A stretch of 64,000 bases of DNA from Bradyrhizobium ottawaense. Its GTDB lineage: Bacteria > Pseudomonadota > Alphaproteobacteria > Rhizobiales > Xanthobacteraceae. The stretch covers positions 2,952,001-3,016,000 of the forward strand of contig NZ_CP029425.2 in the NCBI RefSeq assembly GCF_002278135.3. Direction: 5' to 3'. Both the position numbers and the translations under genes were made by a program. Positions 41,912 through 50,567 of the stretch are shown piece after piece (the stretch's first letter is position 1; each line of letters starts with the position of its first letter). Below the pieces are notes generated by a model that worked only from the letters and a program-made list of their open reading frames with translations, was not told the DNA's origin and made no database searches.

Positions 41912-43030
41912 ATGCAGCGAACCAAAGCCCCCTTCCGCGCCGACGAGGTCGGCAGCCTCCTGCGTCCGGCCAAGATCAAGGAAGCCCGTAGCCGGCTCGA
42001 GAAGGGCGAGATCTCGGCCGACGATCTGCGCAAGATCGAGGACATGGAGATCGAGAAGGTCGTGCACAAGCAGGCCTCGATCGGGCTCAAGCTCGCGACC
42101 GACGGCGAGTTCCGCCGCTCATGGTGGCATTTCGACTTCCTGGCCAGGCTCACCGGCTGCGAGCTGTTTCATCCCGACACCGGCATCCAGTTCGCAGGCG
42201 TGCAGACCCGGCACGACGCGGTGCGGGTGATCGACAAGCTCGACTTTCCCGACGACCACCCGATGCTGGACCACTTCCGCTTCCTGAAGAAGGTCGCCGA
42301 CCAGGCCCACGTCACCGCCAAGATGACGATACCTTCGCCGGCAGTGCTGCACTTCCGCGGCGGCCGCAAGTCGATTTCCAAGGACGTCTATCCCGATCTT
42401 GAGGCCTTCTACGAAGACCTCGGCAAGACCTACCGGAAAGCCGTCAAAGCGTTCTACGATGCCGGCTGCCGCTATCTCCAGTTCGACGACACCGTGTGGG
42501 CCTATCTCTGCTCGCAGGATGAACTGCAGAAGGCGCGCGAGCGCGGCGACAATCCGGACGGTCTCCAGCAGATCTATGCCCGCATCATCAACTACGCGCT
42601 GGCCGAGAAGCCCGCCGACATGGTGGTGACGACGCATGTCTGCCGTGGCAATTTCCGTTCGACCTGGATTTCTTCGGGCGGCTATGAGCCGGTTGCCGAG
42701 ACCATGCTCGCCGGCACCAATTACGACGGCTATTTCCTCGAATATGACAGCGACCGCGCCGGCGGCTTCGAGCCGCTGCGCTTCCTGCCCAAGGGCAACA
42801 AGGTCGTCGTGGTCGGCGTCATCACCTCGAAGTTCGGAGAGCTCGAGAAGAAGGACGACATCAAGCGCCGTCTGGAAGAAGCCGCCAAGTTCGCCCCGCT
42901 GGAGCAACTCGCGCTGTCGCCGCAATGCGGCTTTGCCTCGACGGAAGAGGGTAACGTCCTCTCCGAGGAAGAGCAGTGGGCGAAGCTGAGCCTTGCGGTC
43001 GAGATCGCGAAGGAAGTGTGGGGCAACTGA
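41912..43030 (+). CDS. Cobalamin-independent methionine synthase-like (MetE C-terminal/YxjG type) methyltransferase
   Basis: A 372-residue single-barrel protein of the MetE-C/UROD-like family. FRADEVGSLLRP at the start, LATDGEFRRSWWHFDF, LQFDDTVWAY, the zinc-binding VTTHVCRGN (His-x-Cys), FLEYDS and LSPQCGFAS (second Cys) give the His/Cys/Glu/Cys zinc site that activates a thiol for methylation. It lacks the N-terminal half of MetE, as do YxjG/YxjH and archaeal core-MetE proteins; the methyl donor may therefore not be polyglutamyl methyl-THF. It lies 24 bases after livF and is probably in the same operon, suggesting that the importer brings in a methyl donor or thiol substrate. Confidence 0.85.
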   Translation: MQRTKAPFRADEVGSLLRPAKIKEARSRLEKGEISADDLRKIEDMEIEKVVHKQASIGLKLATDGEFRRSWWHFDFLARLTGCELFHPDTGIQFAGVQTRHDAVRVIDKLDFPDDHPMLDHFRFLKKVADQAHVTAKMTIPSPAVLHFRGGRKSISKDVYPDLEAFYEDLGKTYRKAVKAFYDAGCRYLQFDDTVWAYLCSQDELQKARERGDNPDGLQQIYARIINYALAEKPADMVVTTHVCRGNFRSTWISSGGYEPVAETMLAGTNYDGYFLEYDSDRAGGFEPLRFLPKGNKVVVVGVITSKFGELEKKDDIKRRLEEAAKFAPLEQLALSPQCGFASTEEGNVLSEEEQWAKLSLAVEIAKEVWGN

Positions 43031-43049
43031 CCGGCAGCGCTCGCCTCGC

Positions 43050-43200
43050 TCCTGTCCCGGACGCGCTGCAACGCGCTTAGCGTTGCGGTGCAGAGCCGGG
43101 ACCCAGAAAGCAACGAGCTGCCCCCGCGGGAAAATGGGCCCCGGCTCTGCAGCGCACCGCTGAACTGGACGATGCTACGCATCGCCAGGAAAGCGCTGCG
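43050..43200. repeat. Palindromic intergenic repeat
   Basis: It includes GCAACGCGCTTAGCGTTGC, and GAGCCGGGACCC which is echoed inversely by GGGCCCCGGCTC further on, so it can fold as a long hairpin. It lies between convergent genes (MetE-like and metacaspase) and may serve as bidirectional terminator. Confidence 0.6.
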
Positions 43201-43224
43201 CTGCGTCCGAGGCACGAGACCATC

Positions 43225-44949
43225 TCACTTCTCCGCCAGATAGACCTCGCCCAGCAGCGACGAGTTCGACCACGGCACCTGCTTGTTCTTGGTGCTCGAA
43301 ACCACCTCTGCCCGCACCCGCGTCAGCATCTGCTGCACCTCCAACCCCGGGGTGCCGAGATGGCGAGACAACGCGGCGGAGAACGGCGAATTCGCGCCTT
43401 CGCCGTCGAGCGCGACCTGGCCCGGCGCGGTCGCGAATGCGATCAGCGTGCCGGCCCCTAACGTCGCGCCGCTGCCGAGGCTCGTCGGTGCAGCGAGACC
43501 CGAAGCGCCCTCGATGCCGCGACTGCTGCCGGCGGATGCGACCTGCTGCGCCATGGGATTGTTGCGGCAGGCATCGAAGATCAGGATGTTGGTGCGAACC
43601 TGGTCGTCGAGGCCGGCCATGATCGTGTCCATGTCGATCATCGCTTCTGTCATGCCCGTGCCCGGCTTGAGTTCGACGTCGACGGGAATGAGGTAGTTGC
43701 GGCCGTCGACCTGCACGCCATGGCCGGCATAATAGACCACCGCCACCTGCGCCCGTGCGGCCTCGCGCAGGAAGTGGCGCGTCATCTTCTGCATCGCGGC
43801 ACGGTCGAGATCGACGCCCTCCGACACGGTGAAGCCGATGTCGCGCAGGCTCTTTGCGACCGCACGGGCATCGCTGGACGGGTTGGGTAGTGCCTTGACG
43901 TGTTGATAGGCGCCGTTGCCGATAATCAGCGCCATGCGCTTGCCGCGGCCGCTCGCGAGCGGAGATGGCGAGGGCGCCGGCGTCGCGGTCGCCTGCTGCT
44001 GTGACGGCGTGCTGGGCTGCTGCGCGATCGACATCGGCGCGTCGCGCGGGACCGGTGCGGGCGCTTCGGTGACGAGCGAGAGCCGCACCTTTGCGGTGGC
44101 CTGATTGGCCTTGCTGCCGGCGTCCGACGCCACGACCGCGAGCGCCGCCTTGTAGTCCTCGCGCGCGCTTGCGTAGTCACCCTTCGCTTCATAGGCCAGC
44201 GCGCGATGGGTGTAGCCGGAGATCAGCACGCTGTTCGGCGGCGTCATGATGTTGGCCGGCGGTTTGTCCCTGGCGAGCCGGATCGCCTCGCTGCCGTCGG
44301 CGATGGCGCGATCGAGATCGCCCTTGGCGCGCCAGATCGCGGTGCGGTTGATCAGCGGCTGCGGCAGCGAGGGGTCTAACCGGATCGCCTGGTTGATGTC
44401 GGCGAGAGCGTCGTCGTAATCGCCGAGCGCCTCCTTCGAGATGCCGCGGTTCTGGAACGAGAACGCGGATTTCGGATCGGAACTGATCACGGCGTCATAG
44501 TCGGCGATCGCCCTGGCGTAATCGCCCTTGCCGCGCCAGGCATTGCCGCGGTTGTGGAAGATGATGCCGCTGGGCGCGCCGAGCTTCAGCGCGTCGTCGA
44601 AATCGGCGATCGCGATGTCGTACTCGCCCTTGTCGTAATAGGCCGAGCCCCTGAGATTAAAGGCCGCCTGGCTCGGTTGCAGCCTGATCGCCTCGGTGGC
44701 GTCGGTGATGACTTTTGCGTAGTCGCCCTTCTTGTTCCAGCCCACCGCGCGCCAGAAATGGATCGTCGCAAGCTGCTCGCCTCGAAACACCTTCAAGGCG
44801 ATGATCTTGTTGCAGGCGTCGATCATCTTGTCCGCTGGCGTCGTGTCGGTGGTGCAGAGCGGCCCAAGCTGGCTGCGCGCCTGCGCGAAGCCGGGTGCGG
44901 ACCAGGGCAGGGCGGCAAGCAGAGCGGGGATCAGCAGCAGGCGGCGCAC
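43225..44949 (-). CDS. Exported TPR-metacaspase (caspase-like peptidase C14)
   Basis: A 574-residue protein. Signal peptide MRRLLLIPALLAALPWSAPG with a cleavage site after FAQA. Residues about 60-270 hold five or six TPRs (AIADFDDALKLGAPS, AIADYDAVISSDPKS, ALADINQAIRLDPSL), then a Pro/Gln/Ser-rich linker (300-330), then a caspase-fold domain beginning KRMALIIGNGAYQHV. The catalytic dyad is His 410 (VVYYAGHGVQ) and Cys 461 (ILIFDACRNNP). Bacterial metacaspases cleave after Arg/Lys. Export suggests periplasmic action. The neighbouring minus-strand gene also joins TPRs with a protease domain. Confidence 0.88.
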   Translation of the reverse strand: MRRLLLIPALLAALPWSAPGFAQARSQLGPLCTTDTTPADKMIDACNKIIALKVFRGEQLATIHFWRAVGWNKKGDYAKVITDATEAIRLQPSQAAFNLRGSAYYDKGEYDIAIADFDDALKLGAPSGIIFHNRGNAWRGKGDYARAIADYDAVISSDPKSAFSFQNRGISKEALGDYDDALADINQAIRLDPSLPQPLINRTAIWRAKGDLDRAIADGSEAIRLARDKPPANIMTPPNSVLISGYTHRALAYEAKGDYASAREDYKAALAVVASDAGSKANQATAKVRLSLVTEAPAPVPRDAPMSIAQQPSTPSQQQATATPAPSPSPLASGRGKRMALIIGNGAYQHVKALPNPSSDARAVAKSLRDIGFTVSEGVDLDRAAMQKMTRHFLREAARAQVAVVYYAGHGVQVDGRNYLIPVDVELKPGTGMTEAMIDMDTIMAGLDDQVRTNILIFDACRNNPMAQQVASAGSSRGIEGASGLAAPTSLGSGATLGAGTLIAFATAPGQVALDGEGANSPFSAALSRHLGTPGLEVQQMLTRVRAEVVSSTKNKQVPWSNSSLLGEVYLAEK

Positions 44950-45050
44950 GCAGACCTCGGCGACAGGCGGATTTCGACGGTGGTTTCAGCCGTTTGGTCG
45001 CGCCGGCCTATGTCCCGGTTCACGCCCGGGCTTACCCAGGCAGCCGCAAG

Positions 45051-46139
45051 TCACTTCCTTGGCTGCCGGGTCCGGATCTCCATCGATCCACGCGCCATCT
45101 GCACCTCAAACCGCGACAGGAAGCTCATGCCGAGGAGGCCGTCGATGCCTGGCCCATAACTCTTGTCGTCGCTGCTCTGAACTGCGATCGGCACGTTGGT
45201 CGCCTCGAGCTTGCCCAGCGCGACCTTGTCGGCTTTGGTGAGCTTAGCCTTGATCTGCCCGTTGGCGGTGTTCAGCGTGATCTCGCTTGCGCCGCCGTCT
45301 GCAATCTTGGCCTTGCTCGCGAAGGACGACTTCACCGACACGTAGCTCGCACCGGTGTCGAGCACGAACAGCCCGCGCACGCCGTTGATCTCCGCCTTGG
45401 CGGTGACGACACCTCTCTGTCCCTGCAATGGGAAGCTCTCCTTGCGGAGCTCGTTCGATGAGACGCAATTACCCTGCCGCTCATAGTCGGCGATGATCTT
45501 CTGGGTCTTGCTGGTGTCGCGCGTGGCGGGATCGAACGCAACCCAACGGTTGATCGGCGCTGTCGCCTCGCAGAACTGCTTCAAGGCGGCGTAGGCGTTG
45601 GCCATGCGCAGGAACACGCTGCTGGACACCATCTTCTTGTCGCCGGCGAAAAGCTCAATCGTGTCGGAGTAATCGGTCAGCGCGCGGCGATAGTCGCCGG
45701 CACCATCCAGCGCCATGCCGCGCAGGTAGCGCGCGGTTTGGTCGGATGGGGCGCGCCTGACGTACTCGTCCGCCGCTTCGACGGCTTTCGGGTAGTCGGT
45801 CAGTCTTATGTAGATGCTGACTGCCTTGTTCAGTGCGGTCAGCGGCGCCCCGCAGTGCTTGACGAAATTGAAGAGTCCGTCAGCGGCCTGTCGCCGATAG
45901 CCGAGCTTGTCGAGCCACTGCGCAAGATCATCGATGCTCTTCTGGTCGCAGGGCTCGCGCTTGAGCTCTTCCAGCTTCAGCCAGACGGACGGGTCGCGCG
46001 CGGCGGCGACCGGGAGTGGCCCGATGCGCGCATAGACGGACTGGAAGACTTCGTCGGGATTGTCGGCCAGGTAGCCCGCGTGACCAGTACCTGAGAGTGC
46101 AGCGAGCAACACCACTGCAAGCCAAAACGACCTCAACAT
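45051..46139 (-). CDS. Exported TPR protein with retropepsin-like aspartic protease domain
   Basis: A 362-residue protein. Signal peptide MLRSFWLAVVLLAALSGTGHA, then TPR-like helices (residues about 60-220; ALNKAVSIYIRLTDYPKAVEAADE, AGDYRRALTDYSDTIELF), then a clan AA retropepsin-like domain from about 240. The active-site motif GLFVLDTGASYVSV has catalytic Asp 261; later blocks are ANGQIKAKLTKADKVALG and GPGIDGLLGMSFLSRFEV, typical of the TIGR02281-type proteases, which act as homodimers. ATG 46139 starts the signal peptide directly. It is 101 bases upstream of the metacaspase gene on the same strand, so the pair may be co-expressed. Confidence 0.83.
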   Translation of the reverse strand: MLRSFWLAVVLLAALSGTGHAGYLADNPDEVFQSVYARIGPLPVAAARDPSVWLKLEELKREPCDQKSIDDLAQWLDKLGYRRQAADGLFNFVKHCGAPLTALNKAVSIYIRLTDYPKAVEAADEYVRRAPSDQTARYLRGMALDGAGDYRRALTDYSDTIELFAGDKKMVSSSVFLRMANAYAALKQFCEATAPINRWVAFDPATRDTSKTQKIIADYERQGNCVSSNELRKESFPLQGQRGVVTAKAEINGVRGLFVLDTGASYVSVKSSFASKAKIADGGASEITLNTANGQIKAKLTKADKVALGKLEATNVPIAVQSSDDKSYGPGIDGLLGMSFLSRFEVQMARGSMEIRTRQPRK

Positions 46140-46273
46140 ATCCAGCCCCGAACGTCCCGTCCGCCATGTATACCGATAAGTGTAGGCACGGCCAGACGCA
46201 CGACGGGAGTGTCCCCAATCGGCGTAGCACCGCCGATCGACAGCACGTGGAGCAATTCCAGGGTATTCCCTGA

Positions 46274-46318
46274 GTGGGCAGAATTTGTTAGAGAACAGTG
46301 CCCAACAGGTCTGCCCAC
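46274..46318 (+). promoter_or_regulatory. Nested inverted repeats before the HTH-methyltransferase gene
   Basis: GTGGGCAGA (46274-46282) and TCTGCCCAC (46310-46318) are perfect 9-base inverted copies; between them TGTT-AGAG-AACA (46286-46297) is a smaller palindrome. The array ends 13 bases before ATG 46332. It could be an operator for the gene's own HTH product or an mRNA hairpin covering the translation start. Confidence 0.5.
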
Positions 46319-46331
46319 CAAGTTCCCACCG

Positions 46332-47687
46332 ATGAAAAACGACGAAATCCTGAGCCAGATCACGGAGTTCTGCCGCAAGGCGGACATGGCGGAATCGACG
46401 TTCGGCCGGCGGGCGGTGAACGATGGGAAGCTGGTGCATCGCCTGCGCGAGGGCAAGCGCATCACCATCGATACGCTGGACCGGATCCAGGCCTATATGG
46501 CGGCATCGATGGCCGGCGGCGTGCCGCCGCCGCGCGGGCTTCAGGTGCCGCCCGAAAAGCGCGATCCACGCGGCAATTTCCGTTTCTTCGAGAATCGCCA
46601 GAAGTACCTGCTGTTCGTCCACACCTGCAGCGAGAAGCGGGTGGTCGCCGACAGGGTCGCACTGGAGCTTTCCTCCATCCATCCGCGCCCACCGGCCTTG
46701 CGCGTGTTCGACGCCGGCGTCGGCGACGGCACGGTGCTGGCGCGGGTGCTGCGCGCAACGCACCAGCGCTACCCGCACATGCCGTTCTACGTCGCCGGCA
46801 AGGAGCTCAGCCTCGAGGACCTGCGCCTGACCCTGGAGAAGGTGCCGGACCGCATTTTCGAGCATCCGGCGTCGGTGTTCGTCTTCACCAACATGTTCTA
46901 CTCGGAGGCGCCCTGGCTGACGCCGGCATCGCCGGCGGCGGCGGCTGCGACCGTCTGGCACGAGGTCCCGCTGCGGGGCGCCTCTTCGGGCGAGTTCGAG
47001 CAGCAGATCGCGGAACTCCGGCCATTCCTGGAGCAGAACTGGCGTGCCGCGATCAGCCCACGCACGGCCATGCCGCTGTACGAGCGGCCGGTCGTCCTGG
47101 TGCTGTATCGCGAGGACCACAGGTTCTTGCTGGATTCGACCATTCCGCGGCCGGGCCAGACCGAGGCCAATTTCGACCTCGTCATCGCATCCCAGCCCTA
47201 CCGCGCCCTGTCCTCGGTCAATTTCCGGGCAAAGCGGATCATCGCGCCCCTGGCCCGGGCACTTCGGCCGGGAGGCCGGCTGATCGGAATCCACTCCCAC
47301 GGCCAGGATCCGGGCATGGAAATGATCCAGGCGATCTGGCCAGGAGAAAATCCTTTCGCCGTGAGCCGTCATGAGCTATTGCGCGCCGTTAAGTATGAAC
47401 TTGGCTCGTTGGGCCGCGACTTAAATTTTAATGCATATGCGGATAACCGCTCGATCTTCAGGTATGATATGGAAGCGCTGCCCAACGAGGTAACCGGCAC
47501 CATCGGAACCTCGACAGCCTTTGCAGCGTGGAATGCGGCGGTGTATGTCGCTCAGATTGAGGACGACCGGTTGACAGAAATGACTCAAAACGGCCGCACT
47601 CTGGATGCCGCCAGGGACGTTCTGCGGAAGTACAATGGGCTCTGGTTTCTCGACGAATCCTACGTCATCTCGCGCCGGCGTGATTGA
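46332..47687 (+). CDS. HTH-methyltransferase fusion protein upstream of metK
   Basis: A 451-residue protein. The first 80 residues look like a small helix-turn-helix module (ITEFCRKADMAESTFGRRAVND, KRITIDTLDRIQAYMAAS, as in XRE-like proteins). Residues about 115-330 form a class I SAM-methyltransferase with motif I LRVFDAGVGDGTVLARVL, motif IV-like FDLVIASQPY and a PGGRLIGIHSHG strand-5 block; a C-terminal region follows. ATG 46332 begins the HTH; the upstream open frame crosses the palindromes and is not credible as coding. It directly precedes metK (62 bases), so a role sensing or using SAM is plausible. No specific substrate is recognised. Confidence 0.75.
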   Translation: MKNDEILSQITEFCRKADMAESTFGRRAVNDGKLVHRLREGKRITIDTLDRIQAYMAASMAGGVPPPRGLQVPPEKRDPRGNFRFFENRQKYLLFVHTCSEKRVVADRVALELSSIHPRPPALRVFDAGVGDGTVLARVLRATHQRYPHMPFYVAGKELSLEDLRLTLEKVPDRIFEHPASVFVFTNMFYSEAPWLTPASPAAAAATVWHEVPLRGASSGEFEQQIAELRPFLEQNWRAAISPRTAMPLYERPVVLVLYREDHRFLLDSTIPRPGQTEANFDLVIASQPYRALSSVNFRAKRIIAPLARALRPGGRLIGIHSHGQDPGMEMIQAIWPGENPFAVSRHELLRAVKYELGSLGRDLNFNAYADNRSIFRYDMEALPNEVTGTIGTSTAFAAWNAAVYVAQIEDDRLTEMTQNGRTLDAARDVLRKYNGLWFLDESYVISRRRD

Positions 47688-47716
47688 CATCATCCACAGG
47701 TAAACATCGCAAACGC

Positions 47717-47734
47717 CCGCCGGTTTAGCGGCGG
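47717..47734 (+). promoter_or_regulatory. Hairpin in the metK leader
   Basis: CCGCCG-GTTTAG-CGGCGG is a perfect 6-base-pair stem with a 6-base loop, followed by AACAAGGGGTTACTG and ATG 47750. The GGGG is the likely ribosome-binding site and could pair with the CCC just before the stem, giving a pseudoknot-like option. The sequence does not match the SAM-II or SAM/SAH riboswitch consensus as I know them, so I call only a structured leader. Confidence 0.4.
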
Positions 47735-47749
47735 AACAAGGGGTTACTG

Positions 47750-48946
47750 ATGCGCGCGTCCTATCTCTTCACCAGCGAGTCCGTGTCCGAGGGCCATCCG
47801 GACAAGGTGTGCGACCGGATCTCCGACGAGATCGTCGATCTGTTCTACCGCGAAGGGCCGAAGGCCGGCATCGACCCCTGGCAGATCCGCGCCGCCTGCG
47901 AGACCCTGGCGACCACCAACAAAGTGGTGATCGCCGGTGAGACCCGCGGTCCGAAGTCGGTGACCAACGAGCAGATCGAGGGCGTCGTCCGGGGTGCGAT
48001 CAAGGACATCGGCTACGAGCAGGAAGGTTTCCACTGGAAGACCTGCGACATCGAGATTCTGCTGCATCCGCAGTCGGCCGACATCGCCCAGGGCGTTGAT
48101 GCGCTGCAGCCGGGCGAGGTCAAGGAAGAGGGCGCGGGCGACCAGGGCATCATGTTCGGTTACGCCACCAACGAGACGCCAGATCTGATGCCGGCGCCGA
48201 TCTTCTACGCCCACAAGATCCTTCGCCTGATCTCCGAAGCCCGTCACTCCGGCAAGGAGAAGGTGCTCGGTCCGGACTCCAAGAGCCAGGTCACCGTGCA
48301 GTACGAGAACGGCAAGCCGGTCGGCGTGCGCGAGATCGTGGTTTCGCATCAGCACCTGGTCGAGGACATCTCGTCCAAGCAGATTCGCGACATCGTCGAG
48401 CCCTATGTGCGCGAGGCGCTGCCGAAGGACTGGATCACGCCGAAGACGATCTGGCACATCAACCCGACCGGAAAGTTCTTCATCGGCGGTCCCGATGGTG
48501 ACTCCGGCCTGACTGGCCGTAAGATCATCGTCGACACCTATGGTGGCGCGGCCCCGCATGGCGGCGGCGCGTTCTCCGGCAAGGATCCGACCAAGGTCGA
48601 CCGCTCGGCGGCTTATGCTGCGCGCTACGTCGCCAAGAACATCGTTGCCGCCGGCCTTGCCGACCGCTGCACGCTCCAGCTCGCCTACGCCATCGGCGTG
48701 GCGCGGCCGCTGTCGATCTACATCGACACCCACGGCACCGGTAAGGTGCCGGAGGAGCAACTCGAGAAGGCGGCGGCGCAGGCGATGGATCTGACGCCCC
48801 GCGGCATCCGCAGCCATCTCGACCTCAACCGCCCGATCTACGCGCGCACCTCGGCCTACGGCCATTTCGGCCGCACGCCCGACAACGAGGGCGGCTTCTC
48901 CTGGGAGAAGACCGACCTCGTCGAGCAGCTCAAGCGCGCGCTCTGA
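47750..48946 (+). CDS. metK: S-adenosylmethionine synthetase
   Basis: A 398-residue MetK, making SAM from methionine and ATP. Signatures: [20 protein letters not shown] at the start (His in the triphosphate site, Asp for Mg), [15 protein letters not shown] (family signature 1), [20 protein letters not shown] and [22 protein letters not shown] (signature 2 and phosphate loop). Full length and intact. It is 124 bases upstream of ahcY, so production of SAM and recycling of S-adenosylhomocysteine are neighbours. Confidence 0.97.
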   Translation: MRASYLFTSESVSEGHPDKVCDRISDEIVDLFYREGPKAGIDPWQIRAACETLATTNKVVIAGETRGPKSVTNEQIEGVVRGAIKDIGYEQEGFHWKTCDIEILLHPQSADIAQGVDALQPGEVKEEGAGDQGIMFGYATNETPDLMPAPIFYAHKILRLISEARHSGKEKVLGPDSKSQVTVQYENGKPVGVREIVVSHQHLVEDISSKQIRDIVEPYVREALPKDWITPKTIWHINPTGKFFIGGPDGDSGLTGRKIIVDTYGGAAPHGGGAFSGKDPTKVDRSAAYAARYVAKNIVAAGLADRCTLQLAYAIGVARPLSIYIDTHGTGKVPEEQLEKAAAQAMDLTPRGIRSHLDLNRPIYARTSAYGHFGRTPDNEGGFSWEKTDLVEQLKRAL

Positions 48947-48954
48947 TTCACTTG

Positions 48955-49047
48955 CGTCATTCCGGGGCGCCGCAACAGCGGCGAACCCGGAATCTCGAAC
49001 TGCCTGATTCCGGGTTCGCTCGTTTCACGAGCGGGTCCGGAATGACG
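48955..49047. repeat. Palindromic intergenic repeat, family A copy 2
   Basis: It starts CGTCATTCCGGGGCGCC and ends GGTCCGGAATGACG, so its ends are inverted copies; an internal GAACCCGGAATCTCGA is shared with the copy at 16081. It lies between metK and ahcY and can form a long hairpin in their transcript. Confidence 0.75.
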
Positions 49048-49070
49048 AGCCAAACAAACAGGAACCTCCA

Positions 49071-50492
49071 ATGAACGCGAAGCCCGGCTTCACCGATTAC
49101 ATCGTCAAGGACATTTCGCTCGCCGATTTCGGCCGCAAGGAGCTCTCGCTCGCCGAGACCGAGATGCCCGGTCTGATGGCCACCCGCGAAGAGTACGGCC
49201 CGAAGCAGCCGCTGAAGGGCGCGCGCATCGCCGGCTCCTTGCACATGACGATCCAGACCGGCGTGCTGATCGAGACGCTGGCCGCCCTCGGCGCCGACAT
49301 TCGCTGGGTCTCCTGCAACATCTATTCGACGCAGGACCACGCTGCGGCCGCGATCGCTGCCGCCGGCATTCCCGTCTTCGCCGTCAAGGGCGAGACGCTG
49401 ACCGAGTACTGGGACTACACCGCAAAACTGTTCGACTGGCACGGCGGCGGTCACCCGAACATGATCCTCGACGACGGTGGTGACGCCACCATGTACGTCC
49501 ATCTCGGTCTGCGCGCTGAGAACGGCGACGCTGCGTTCCTGGACAAGCCGGGTTCGGAAGAAGAGGAAGTCTTCTTCGCGCTGCTGAAGAAGCAGCTCAA
49601 GGAAAAGCCCAAGGGCTACTTCGCCGAGATCGCCAAGAGCATCAAGGGCGTGTCCGAAGAGACCACCACGGGCGTGCATCGTCTCTATGACATGCAGAAG
49701 GCCGGCACGCTGCTGTGGCCCGCCATCAACGTCAACGACAGCGTCACCAAGTCGAAGTTCGACAATCTCTATGGCTGCCGTGAATCGCTGGTCGACGGCA
49801 TCCGCCGCGGCACCGACGTGATGATGTCGGGTAAGGTTGCGATGGTCGCCGGCTTCGGCGACGTCGGCAAGGGTTCGGCCGCCTCGCTGCGCCAGGCCGG
49901 CTGCCGCGTGATGGTGTCGGAAGTCGATCCGATCTGCGCGCTGCAGGCCGCGATGGAAGGCTACGAAGTCGTGACCATGGAAGACGCAGCTCCCCGCGCC
50001 GACATCTTTGTCACCGCGACCGGCAACAAGGACATCATCACCATCGAACACATGCGCGCGATGAAGGATCGCGCCATCGTCTGCAACATCGGTCACTTCG
50101 ACAACGAGATCCAGATCGCGGGTCTGCGTAACCTGAAGTGGACCAACATCAAGCCGCAGGTCGACGAGATCGAATTTCCGGACAAGCACCGCATCATCAT
50201 GCTGTCGGAAGGCCGCCTCGTGAACCTCGGCAACGCGATGGGCCATCCGTCCTTCGTGATGTCGGCCTCCTTCACCAACCAGACCCTGGCGCAGATCGAG
50301 CTGTTCGCCAATAACAAGGACGGCAAGTACAAGAAGGAAGTCTACGTGCTGCCGAAGTCGCTCGACGAGAAGGTCGCGCGCCTGCACCTCGCCAAGATCG
50401 GCGTCAAGCTCACCGAGCTGCGCAAGGACCAGGCCGACTATATCGGCGTGAAGCAGGAAGGCCCGTACAAGTCGGACCACTACCGCTACTGA
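49071..50492 (+). CDS. ahcY: Adenosylhomocysteinase (S-adenosyl-L-homocysteine hydrolase)
   Basis: A 473-residue NAD-dependent hydrolase converting S-adenosylhomocysteine to adenosine and homocysteine. Signatures: [36 protein letters not shown], the 40-residue insert common to bacterial SahH (around [14 protein letters not shown]), [13 protein letters not shown], the NAD-binding [19 protein letters not shown], and the terminal KSDHYRY that closes over the cofactor of the neighbouring subunit. Intact. A strong intrinsic terminator follows. Confidence 0.97.
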   Translation: MNAKPGFTDYIVKDISLADFGRKELSLAETEMPGLMATREEYGPKQPLKGARIAGSLHMTIQTGVLIETLAALGADIRWVSCNIYSTQDHAAAAIAAAGIPVFAVKGETLTEYWDYTAKLFDWHGGGHPNMILDDGGDATMYVHLGLRAENGDAAFLDKPGSEEEEVFFALLKKQLKEKPKGYFAEIAKSIKGVSEETTTGVHRLYDMQKAGTLLWPAINVNDSVTKSKFDNLYGCRESLVDGIRRGTDVMMSGKVAMVAGFGDVGKGSAASLRQAGCRVMVSEVDPICALQAAMEGYEVVTMEDAAPRADIFVTATGNKDIITIEHMRAMKDRAIVCNIGHFDNEIQIAGLRNLKWTNIKPQVDEIEFPDKHRIIMLSEGRLVNLGNAMGHPSFVMSASFTNQTLAQIELFANNKDGKYKKEVYVLPKSLDEKVARLHLAKIGVKLTELRKDQADYIGVKQEGPYKSDHYRY

Positions 50493-50519
50493 GGCGCAGC
50501 GCGCGTCAAGAACGCACGA

Positions 50520-50547
50520 AGCCCCGGAGCAATCCGGGGCTTTTTTT
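50520..50547 (+). terminator. Intrinsic terminator after ahcY
   Basis: AGCCCCGGA-GCAA-TCCGGGGCT is a perfect 9-base-pair stem with a 4-base loop running into seven T. It ends the metK-ahcY unit. Confidence 0.93.
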
Positions 50548-50567
50548 CGGCCTCACGCTGTTGTCGG

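Noticed and set aside
46140..47372. Upstream extension of the retropepsin-like gene on the minus strand
   Set aside because: The open frame continues but precedes a perfect signal peptide start at 46139 and is antisense to the HTH-methyltransferase gene.
47688..47749. A SAM-II or SAM/SAH riboswitch before metK
   Set aside because: The hairpin and following bases do not match the consensus of either class as I know it; kept only as a structured leader.
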